Below are positions 55,365-64,000 of a DNA stretch of 64,000 nt, one piece after another. The position numbers and the translations under genes were made by a program. Location: assembly GCA_944472135.2 (NCBI GenBank), contig OX235270.1:131173632-131237631 (forward strand), read 5' to 3'. Below the pieces are notes generated by a model. That model was not told the DNA's origin, did no database searches, and saw nothing but the letters and a program-made list of their open reading frames with translations. The stretch comes from Trichobilharzia regenti. Lineage: Eukaryota > Platyhelminthes > Trematoda > Strigeidida > Schistosomatidae. Within the stretch, counting starts at the first letter, position 1. Each line of letters starts with the position of its first letter.

Positions 55365-58300
55365 ATATGCCAAATTACGATATAAGGACTTCTCAGGAGT
55401 GTCAAGAGTGCAAACAATGTCTTGAAGAGATAATAACTTCACGCAACTTCAATTATCGCTTGACCATTATTTTCAGAGATCCTTAAATAAGTATAATATA
55501 CACAGTGGTCTGGCCAAACATGATAAAAACGGCATGGTTGATGCAGCACATACGTATACTTTTGTATATGTAGGTAAACCTAGATGAACTGTATTCTTGT
55601 CACAAAGATCGGAAAGCAGGTACCAGATGTCTCAGTAAGCAGTTTAATACATGTAAGCTACATGTTTTTATTTGGCATAAACTGGATCTCCACTCACTTT
55701 CAGAATTAATCTTGAATTCAGTTGTAAAAAGCTTGTTGAGCACATCAGTATTGAGAGAATACAGTGAAAGTAAGTAAACACATGCTTCTTAAGATTAAGT
55801 GATACATTTATTTGATATGATTGTATTATTATCAGTAGTCTATCTAAGTTAATGATGAATTCGTTGCGATAATAATAACTATTATTGTTTTTATAGTCAC
55901 TATGAACATGAACGTTATTATTATTGCTGTCAATACCTATTATTTGTCATAAAGTTGTCATTTTTGCTAAAATATTTGTACAAGCTTTGGAAACTACTGC
56001 ATAACTTGTCGTTAAATAATTTTATCATTTCATGATGCTTCGATGGACCTACTAGATATCGACAAACGATAAGTTGCGAAGTCCCTTAAGTCTAGTGAAA
56101 GCTACTGGGCTACTTATATTATTATTATTATTGTATCCTTTAGTTCCTAGAGGAACATAGGGCTTCAGCTGCGCACCTCCATTGACTTCGGTTTCTGACA
56201 ACGTTTTCAACCTGCTCCAGGTCTGTCCACATGCTTTCATCTCCTCCTCGCATGACCTCCTCCAAGTCACCCTTGGACGACCAACTCGCCGCCTCCCTTT
56301 CGGGTTCCACTCGAGGGCTTGTCTAGTGATGTCACTTGATGGTTTCCTCAGCGTATGGCCAATCCATCTCCATTTCTTTCTTCCTATTTGTTTCACAATC
56401 GGTTCCTGATTGGTTCGCTCCCAGAGATCCCTGTTGCTGATCTTTTCTGGCCATCTGATCTTGAGTATTGAGCGGAGACAGTTGTTAATGAAGGTTTGAA
56501 GTTTGTTTGAGATGCTCTTTATGACTCGCCAAGTCTCTGATCCGTATAGTAGCACTGACTGACTTCACATTTGAGTTGGAAATCCGGATCTTATTTTTGA
56601 TGCTGATTGCTGTTGACCTCCACACAGATTTGAGAGTAATGAAAGCTTGTCTTGCTTTTCCGATTCTGGCTTTGATGTCCTCGTCAGTTCCGCCTGTAGT
56701 TGAGACGATGCTTCCCAGGTAGGTGAAGGAGGTTGTTTCTTTCAGGTTCTTCCCATTTATGCTTATTGTGGTCTGTTGGTGTTGTTGATGTTGGCTAGGA
56801 ATCTTCATTATCTCTGTTTTATCTATGTTCACGTGAAGTCCTATCTTTGATGCTTCTTCTGCCAACTTGTTACTTTTCACTTGCATATCTTCCAGTTTAT
56901 GGGAAATCAGACATATATCATCGGCGAAATCCAGATCCTCCAAGTCTTTTGTGTCAGTCCATTTTATGCCTGTTCCCTCGTTGGTTGCCGTTGTCTGTCG
57001 CATTATCCAATCAATTGCAATCAGGAAGATCATTGGTGATAGTAGACAGCCTTGCCTCAATCCCGTCCTCACTTCGAAGGCTTCCGTAAGTTTCCCGTTG
57101 TGGATTACTTGGCATGCAGCATTGTCGTATAACTGTTGGATGAGGTGTATAATTGTCGATGGGACCCCGTAGTAGCGAAGTAGTTTCCAAATGACCTCTC
57201 GATCGACGCTGTCGAAGGCCTTTTCAAAGTCGATGAAGTTGAGATAGAGAGGTGACTGCCATTCCAAGCTTTGTTCAATGATGATCCGTAGAGTGGCGAT
57301 TTGATCAATACATGATTTGTTTCTCCTGAATCCAGCCTGTTCCGGACGAAGTTTTTCATCTAGGGCTTGTTTGATTCTCTCCAGGATGATGCGACTTAGT
57401 ATCTTGCTTGGAATGGACAGAAGCATAATTCCACGCCAGTTTTTACATTGACTTAAGTCTCCTTTCTTTGGAAGTTTGAATAAGTAACTGTTCTTCCAAT
57501 CCTCGGGTACTTTGCCCTCTTTCCACACCTTCTCCAGTAGCTGTGTCATCAAGTCCGCTGTTGTCTCTGGGTCTATTTTCAAAGCCTCTGCTGGGATTCC
57601 ATCTGGTCCCGGTGTTTTCCCAGCTTTAAGCATCTTGATTGCATTCAGGACTTCTGATTTCGTCGGGGGGTCAGTGTTCACTGGTAGTTCTGCTTCCGTT
57701 GTTGGTATTGCTGGACGTGTTGTAGGTGGCGGACGATTTAGAAGTCTTTTGAAGTGTTCAACCCAGTGCTTTCTCTGTTCCACCTCTTTGGTGATTGACT
57801 TTCCATTGTCGTCCTTTATTGGCTTAATCTGTGTCGAACGTTTGCCCGAAAGGTTCCTAGTTGTTTGGTAGAGTGTGGCGAGGTCTCCTTTGCCTGCAGC
57901 TTGTTCTGCTTCGTTTGCCATGGTTTCATAATATTTTCTTTTGTCTTCCCTGGCACTTTTCTTCACTCTTTTGTTCAGTGTATTGTAGTTTGCATTCAGC
58001 TCCTGTTTTTGTTGCTCGTCCGTGCACTGGATAATCTTTTGCTTCACTGTCCTCTCTTCTATTAGTTTCCAAGTGTCCGAAGTGAGCCACTGTTTGTCCT
58101 GTCTCTTTTTTCTGCCTAGAATTTCTATGCAGGTTTGGCTCCACACCGTTTTCAAGTTGTTCCAGTGCTTTTCAACGCCGACCTCTTCGCTAGTGTTGAT
58201 TTGTGTCTCGGCTTTGTCCTTTATGCTTGCAATGAAGATGTCCTTTGTAGCCTGGTCCTTCAGCTTTTGAGTGTTGAACTTGGCTTGTGGTCTATCTGCA

Positions 58301-58812
58301 GCTCCTGATTCCCTGAAAGCTTTTAATTTGATTTGGATTGTCCCTTGTACGAGATAGTGGTCTGAGCCAACGTCTGTAAATGCTTATCAGGAAAAATTTT
58401 TTATTCAGATCATACATGTAATACCCAAGTTAATTATGCTTTTCTTAAACCTTTTCAGACTTATGGAAAAACATATATGTACCGTGTACGCAGATGGAAC
58501 TTACTGACGGTAACAGAGGACTACTCATCTGAATTATTTGTACATTTGAAATCTGATTTTTGTTTAATGCACAATTTTTCAATGAATCTGTGTTCCTTTT
58601 GTTGTTACGCGATTGTGTTCCAGTAACATAAGTAACACGTGCTAAGTTAGGAATTGAGGGTAAACTATTAGGGGTAAATGCAGCGTCTGGGAAACTTTTG
58701 TTTACGCGATTAGATGAACAGATGGCAACGTACCTAACCTTGACGTTTTTCCAATAAATAACGCCAATATACATCAGCTGATCAAATGACCTACGTCCGT
58801 CTACAGGCTGCC
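55365..58812. mobile_element. DNA transposon copy 2, left end missing, filled by an RTE element
   Basis: 55365-56116 matches 32025-32778 and 58374-58735 matches about 32818-33172 of copy 1. From 58735 it joins sequence equal to 34284-34367, so about 1.1 kb of copy 1 is absent. The right inverted repeat (58792-58812) has one change (ACGTCCGT for ACGGCCGT). No left terminal repeat was found. Confidence 0.78.
56117..58373 (-). pseudogene. RTE-like reverse transcriptase, long frame, minus strand
   Basis: Read on the minus strand from a 5' truncation at 58373 (GSDHYLVQ, end of the endonuclease). One frame stays open to 56485, over 600 codons: KSEVLNAIKMLKAGKTPGPD, WRGIMLLSIPSKILSRIILE, RPEQAGFRRNKSCIDQIATL, YLNFIDFEKAFDSVD, VRTGLRQGCLLSPMIFLIAI and DLDFADDICLIS with the FADD box. 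A frameshift near 56550 separates the C-terminal domain (56555-56052: [23 protein letters not shown]). The 3' tail is a TAA/ATT repeat at about 56117-56135. Endonuclease missing, so not autonomous. It is the sister of 29150-34690 and much better preserved. Confidence 0.85.
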
Positions 58813-59949
58813 AGGAATTATCGTGAGTTGAAAGGTTATTTCTAAGTGGATTTAATATATATTTGCGCTGATTGGTGCAGTGTAATATGGGTTATGTGGA
58901 TTCAATGTATAAGAAAATCTCAACTTTATTAATACTGTGCCATTGTGTGCTTAGCTGACTGCTTGGTTAAGAAATGTAGGTGGTTCTCATGATTGCAACA
59001 TGTTGCAAATGCAGTGCAGTAGAGAAGGCAATTACTTGTTTAATTTTCCTGATTGCTTCAATTAGTGCATTGATTCAGTGTATAATATTAGTATACACAT
59101 GAATTGTGTTGATTACAATAACTGAATCTGGCCAGCTCTAATATTATCAATTCACTGTCTGTTACGACCTGGAGCGGGGTGAAAAAGTTGTCAGAAAACA
59201 GAAGGCAATGGAGGTGCGCAGCTGAAGCCCTATGTTCCTCTAGGAACTAAAGGATACAATAATAATAAATAACAACTGTCTGTTACACCATTCCAGTTGA
59301 TATTATATACTTAATGCTGCAATATTTTTGATTACCAATAGTGGAGATGAACTGAAATTTCCATAAACATGAAGGAAAGCAAATGCAGTGTCCCGATTGA
59401 ATGTCTAGGTTGCATTAAATGGCATTGTTATCCTCATCAACGCAACAGGTCTGTGAAACCTACAATATTTTAAGTATTTCTCTATGCTGTTAATACTGTG
59501 CATACTAGTTAAGAGTTAAGGCATGTTCAGCTTATATGCGATGGCTAAAGCTTCCTAATTATGAGAATGTAATTTCTGTAGGATTCATAAAACTTATTCA
59601 AATTCATAAAGGGGAATAAATGCTCGAGGTTTCTGAAAAAAACTATGTTCACCAGATGTTACTGAGATTGTGGATCAATTTCTAAGTTACACATTTGCGA
59701 TACTCACTATAGTGTAAACGTATTTGGTGTGAAGTTGATCTGCAAGCAAACTTGATGAGAGTTTGACGCCTCAGTAGTGTGGATGTTTCAGAGATTGTCA
59801 TCAAATTTGTGTATAACCCTGTGATACTGGAAAGCATATCAGTGTCTATTGATGCATACGGCGTCAATATAAAAACCAGCTGTGGACTACAAATACTTTT
59901 ATTTGCATGGGAATTTTACTTAGTATTAATAGAATCAGTGTGTTTATAT
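58813..59949. other. Intergenic DNA
   Basis: No gene recognised. Contains one tiny RTE insertion (59166-59274). Confidence 0.45.
59166..59274 (+). repeat. 109-bp RTE 3'-end insertion with 12-bp duplication
   Basis: Only the last ~75 bp of the RTE 3' end (GGAGGTGCGCAGCTGAAGCC, CTATGTTCCTCTAGGAACTA) and its AATAAT tail are present. ACTGTCTGTTAC flanks it (59154-59165, 59275-59286): an extreme 5' truncation. Confidence 0.8.
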
Positions 59950-60130
59950 TGAATGAATGATAATAGCTTTATTACAAAACAGTAATTTCGATACAGAATG
60001 GAATTCTCAGCATTTTACTACAGTATTGCATCCAGTTAGTACATTATCAATAAAGAAAATTCTACATAGATTAAGGAAATATCAGTTCATTATGACAACG
60101 ACTTATTAGCATGTCGGCAAAGCCAAAATT

Positions 60131-60210
60131 CCCGACCGAAAGCTGCTACCTTGACGTGGTGGTCGGGCTTGAACACCGCAATGATCTATTCAAGCTATAC
60201 TGGCTGAGAC
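60131..60210 (+). ncRNA. Possible HDV-like ribozyme fold at the SR2 5' end
   Basis: P1 CCCGACC (60131-60137) pairs with GGTCGGG (60161-60167). P3 ACC/GGT (60148-60150, 60158-60160) sits directly before P1'. P4 CTTGAA/TTCAAG (60168-60173, 60189-60194) is followed by CTATACTGGCTGAG, where the catalytic C and the second P2 strand (AGC/GCT only) would lie. The fold would start at the first base of the element. HDV-like ribozymes are known at 5' ends of several non-LTR elements, including the RTE clade. The short P2 and P3 make this tentative. Confidence 0.45.
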
Positions 60211-60219
60211 TTATGTCTC

Positions 60220-63200
60220 TTGAGGTACTACCATGCCAGGCAGGTTTTTTGGATAGCGGTTAAACAAAAAGCAGCTACCCAATCCAACATCATGTCCAAT
60301 ACAAAATCACAAAATTTCATGCCGGATCGGCCGTGGCCCGGATTAACAACGACCGCGCTCCCTGCTGCCGTGTCACAGGGCAGGAGTGATAAATCTGCTA
60401 CTGAGACACACCAAACAAAAAAGAACGAACAAAAACAGGCCGCGTGTGACCGGCCTCAAGCAGTTGTCCCCTGGGCTCTGCGGTCACGCAACCAACTTCC
60501 ACGGTGTGGGCAGCCGGGAAGTAACAATCGCCCTCACAATCCGAAATGCACGCGAAACCTCTCTATTACTCACTCATCTTTGTCTTCATCTTCATCTCTA
60601 TCATCTTGCCTTCCTCCCACTGATGCAACTCCTCGACTTGATAGCTCTCCACTTCCTCTCCACTCTGCGTCCACTAAAAACGATGGAAGCCAAAAAACCA
60701 CCACCGACAGCCTCTTAAAGCCGCGCCACCAATTTCATATAGGAGCTCTTAATGTTAGGACACTTTGCCAAATAGGACAACAAGCATCACTAGCCAAGAC
60801 CCTGGCATCACGAGCCATTGATGTATGCTGTGTTTCAGAAACACGCATACAAGACCCAAGTGTGGTTATTCACCTAACCCCACCTGGCCAACAGGTTGAA
60901 TCTGCAAAATTCACCCTGAGGGTGTCAGGAGATGCCACAGCTAGTTCACGAGGATTAGCTGGCGTAGGGATAGCTTTGAGTACTAGGGCAGAAAAGACAT
61001 TGCTTGACTGGATCCCGGTAGATAGCCGAATGTGTGCTGTCCGTCTGAACGGGCCAGTAAGAAGGAGGAAGGACTGCACTACTCGCCGATGCCTTTTCGT
61101 AATCTCCACCTAGCCCCCACTGACTGCAGTTCAGATGAAACGAAGGATGAGTTCTACCAAAAGCTGTCTAGTTTGGTGGGAAAGGCTAAACGCTCAGACA
61201 TAGTCGTTCTAGCTGGTGACTTTAACGCTCAAGTAGGGAAATTGTGTCAATCTGAGAAGGATGTCGGTGGCACCTATGGAGTTCCGTGCCAGCGAACCGA
61301 CAACGGTGACCGTCTCCTACAGTTCTGCTCTGATAATCATTTGTTTCTTGTAAGCACTAACTTTAAACACAAGGAGAGACACTGTTTGACTTGGAGACCC
61401 CCTTCATCAAACCACCGCTGGACACAAATAGACCACATAGCAATAAGCTATCGTTGGCGTGGGTCGGTAGGAGATTGTCGCTCCTTCTGGAACACGTGTG
61501 TAGATACCGACCATGCACTGGTCAGCGCTCGGGTGTGCTTACGACTGAACGGACGTAGGAAACAGCTGGCGGTAAAACCATCACGTCCCCAGCTCGATCA
61601 GGAAACTAAATCCGTATTTGAGGAAGAACTAGCTAAACACATATCTGTGTTCGACAGCTGTGCTCACCCTGAAGAAGCTTGGAAAAATATCCAGGCAGCC
61701 ATAGATACAGCTGTAAAAGCTGTGAATAAGGTAAACCCAAAGGTGAGTAAAAACCACTGGATCTCCACCGCCTCATCCGAACTGATAGATGCTAGAAGAC
61801 TTATTCCGGCGAGCTCCGAATTCAATGAGGAGCGAAAGCTGCACAAGAGGAAACTTACGAAAAGTCTCCGCAAGGACCGTGAACAGTGGTGGGCGACAAA
61901 AGCCAAAGAGATGGAGAAAGCTTCGAGGATAGGCAACACCAGGCAACTCTTTAGACTCATCAGGGAAACGGGTGGGAGAAGCCAAATCATCAGTGAGACA
62001 ATCTCGGAAAAAAATGGCACTATAATTAGCTCCCAGGATAGACGACTGGATCGTTGGAAAGAGCATTATGAGGAGCAGTTTAATTTGCCCACAGCCACAC
62101 TCAACCTTCCGAACATCCAACACCTCCCTGAATGGGATATAGACACAGGTCCTCCGTCCCTAACTGAGGTTACTAAAGCTGTCACCAATCTGAAACTAGG
62201 CAAAGCAGCGGGACCTGATGGAATGACTCCAGAGGTATTTAAGTACGGTGGAGACAGCTTACTGTCTGCATTAACTGAGGTACTAGGCAGCGTCTGGGAA
62301 TCAGAAGAAGTCCCATCGGGTTGGTGTAAGTCACTGATTATCCCCATATACAAGAAGGGAGACAAGTCTTCCTGTGATAGTCACAGAGGGATTAGCTTGA
62401 CTAATATAGTGGTATCTAAAGTCCTAGGCTCAATAATCATGCGTAGACTGAGTGGTGCTCGGGAGGCACAAACACAAGAGAGCCAGACAGGCTTTAGACC
62501 AGGAAGAGGGTGTATTGGTCATATCTTCACCCTCCGACAGATTCTAGAACATAGGCATTCTTACCGGCGTCCAACAATCATTATATTTCTTGACCTAAAG
62601 GCGACATTCGATTCTGTCGACCTAGATGTACTTTGGCGATGCTTGGCTGCAAAAGGAATGCCGAGAAAATACACTGCACAGATCAAAGCACTCACTCTAC
62701 TCAAACTCATGCAGTCAGCCAGGTGAGAGCTTACGGCGAGTTGTCACCTGAAGTGGTGACGACTAGTGGTGTCCGTCATGGATGCCAATTGTCACCATTT
62801 CTACTCAACTTCATCGTAGATGTACTAATGGACTTAACCCTAGGTGACTTCAGCGACTCAGGGATTGACTTCCTACCAGGGAATAATCTCGTTGACTTGG
62901 AATATGCAGACGATATACTCCTTCTAGGTGAGGACGCTGTCAAAATGCAGAGTCTTCTGAACACCTTGAGCTGCAATCTACGAATGTTTGGCATGCGATT
63001 CGCTCCCGCTAAATGCAAGATGATGTTACAGGACTGGACTACATCGACGCCTAGTTTAAAAATAGGAAGTGAAGTGGTAGAGCACGTTGACCGCTTCACT
63101 TATTTGGGAAGTACCATCAGCCCCAACGGGCTGATCTCTGACGAAATCTCAGCACGAATACAAGGGGCTCGTTTCGCATTTGTTAGTTTACGCCGACTCT

Positions 63201-63751
63201 GGTGTAGACGAGATGTTCGACTATCGACCAAAGGGCGGGTGTACTGCTCATCAGTCCGCTCCGTCCTCCTTTATGGTTGTGAGACATGGCCACTGAGAGT
63301 GGAAGACATGAACAGACTAACTGTCTTTGATCATAGGTGCCTGCGTTCTATTTCCCGTGTAAAGTGGCTTAATAAGGTGAGCAACATTGAAGTTAGGCGT
63401 AGAGTTCTAGGTAAACAGGGGAAATCAATCGACGAAGTCGTGAAGCTACAAAGACTGAGATGGTTAGGACATGTGTTACTTATGCCAAGCCATCGCCTCC
63501 CTCAACGAGCTATGTTAGCGGATATAGGGTCAGGCTGGAAAAAAGCTAGCGGCGGTCAAACAAAAACTTGGCATCAGTCAATGAAATCCACAACAGTTGG
63601 TCTAAGCCACGTAGAAAGGTGTAGACTTCCAGGCTGGGGTCCTCGGGACGGTAAAAATCTATGGTTGGAAACAATTGGTGACATGGCTAGCTCAAAATCG
63701 TTCTCAGTGGCGCAGATGCATCCACTCCTTGTGACTTATGATCTCCAATGA
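60220..63751 (+). pseudogene. SR2-like endonuclease-reverse transcriptase with two frameshifts
   Basis: Three overlapping frames: 60220-61113, 61032-62726, 62633-63751. N-terminal APE-type endonuclease: GALNVRTLCQIGQQ, DVCCVSETRIQD, VLAGDFNAQVG, WTQIDHIAIS, DHALVSARV. RT: GKAAGPDGMTPEVFK, HRGISLTNIV, QTGFRPGRGCIGHIFTLRQ, IFLDLKATFDSVD, TSGVRHGCQLSPFLLNFIVD (RHGC where RQGC is usual) and LEYADDILLLGED. C-terminal: LRWLGHVLLMPSHRLP. Only two frame breaks (about 61108 and 62700) and no dense stops, so the copy is young but not coding for one protein. Confidence 0.85.
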
Positions 63752-64000
63752 AACTGTTTTGTTCTTCGTTATTACTCCTTTGTCTCACACCTCTGCTCAC
63801 TGTTTCTATTATGCTTTTGTTGTACTTTCTTCTCTTGCTTCGCGTGCTACACGGAGTGTGGCGACTTGAACCTCCGCACATTTGTGCAAAGTTCTATGTC
63901 GAAAACAGACAGACAGAAAGCCAAAATTGATCAGCGTTTGAAGGTGTTAGAAAAGTAGATGCTTGTATATTTGCTGGCGTAAGCGGAAGAAAGAAACAAA

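Larger units (their letters stand above)
60131..63916 (+). mobile_element. Full-length SR2-like RTE retrotransposon, 3,786 bp
   Basis: Flanked by a 12-bp duplication AAAGCCAAAATT (60119-60130, 63917-63928), so both ends are known. It starts CCCGACCGAAAGCTGC and ends in a short GACAGACAG repeat, as RTE elements end in short tandem repeats. Length is close to the ~3.9 kb known for SR2. Confidence 0.88.
59950..64000 (-). mobile_element. CR1-type 3' region, minus strand, host of the SR2 insertion
   Basis: 59950-60130 and 63917-64000 together are the complement of the 3' untranslated region of the 3271-5025 element. The copy continues past the window end. Confidence 0.8.

Overview
The window looks like repeat-dense nuclear DNA of a flatworm, most probably a blood fluke (Schistosoma). 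This is inferred from element families that match schistosome types: SR2-like RTE and CR1/Jockey-type non-LTR elements, a Boudicca/CsRn1-like gypsy element with the unusual CHHC gag finger, BEL/Pao elements, Penelope-like pieces, and Smα-like SINEs with degenerate hammerhead cores. Host genes are split by introns as short as 36 and 43 bp beside introns of several kb. I ran no searches, so family names rest on recognised motifs.

Three host genes can be modelled on the + strand. A bHLH transcription factor has exons between 7573 and 14284, with its N-terminus missing. A complete three-exon Pin1-type prolyl isomerase (WW plus parvulin, 152 aa) spans 37396-38826. A multi-exon gene at 48217-53981 encodes a C-terminal zinc ribbon resembling the piggyBac-transposase ribbon. 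A lone terminal-exon-like ORF at 34720-35027 and a small two-exon ORF at 41520-41741 are weaker.

The rest is a layered transposon landscape. 189-2905: an intact-ended, non-autonomous LTR element with gag and protease only. 3271-5025: CR1-like fragment. 6838-13330: SINEs and a Penelope fragment inside bHLH introns. 15015-19570: decayed SR2 pieces, a foldback element and a Penelope-derived insertion with a hammerhead-like fold. 19973-28215: Boudicca-like pol interrupted by a solo LTR and by a 4.0-kb BEL-like element with two matching LTRs; its missing gag half lies at 40530-41340 on the other strand, and both broken edges abut the same 395-bp repeat. 29150-34690: an RTE element containing a solo LTR that itself contains a 2.6-kb DNA transposon. 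43895-46150: second CR1 copy with a solo Boudicca-type LTR. 55365-58812: second copy of the DNA transposon, filled by an RTE with a long RT reading frame. 59950-64000: a full-length SR2-like element inside a CR1 element, starting with a possible HDV-like ribozyme fold.

No CRISPR array, rRNA or functional tRNA gene was seen. The strongest candidates for something new are the gag-protease element with its triplicated primer-site leader, the SR2 5' ribozyme-like fold with one compensatory change in a second copy, the split gypsy element with 395-bp repeats at both breaks, and the host gene with a piggyBac-like ribbon.
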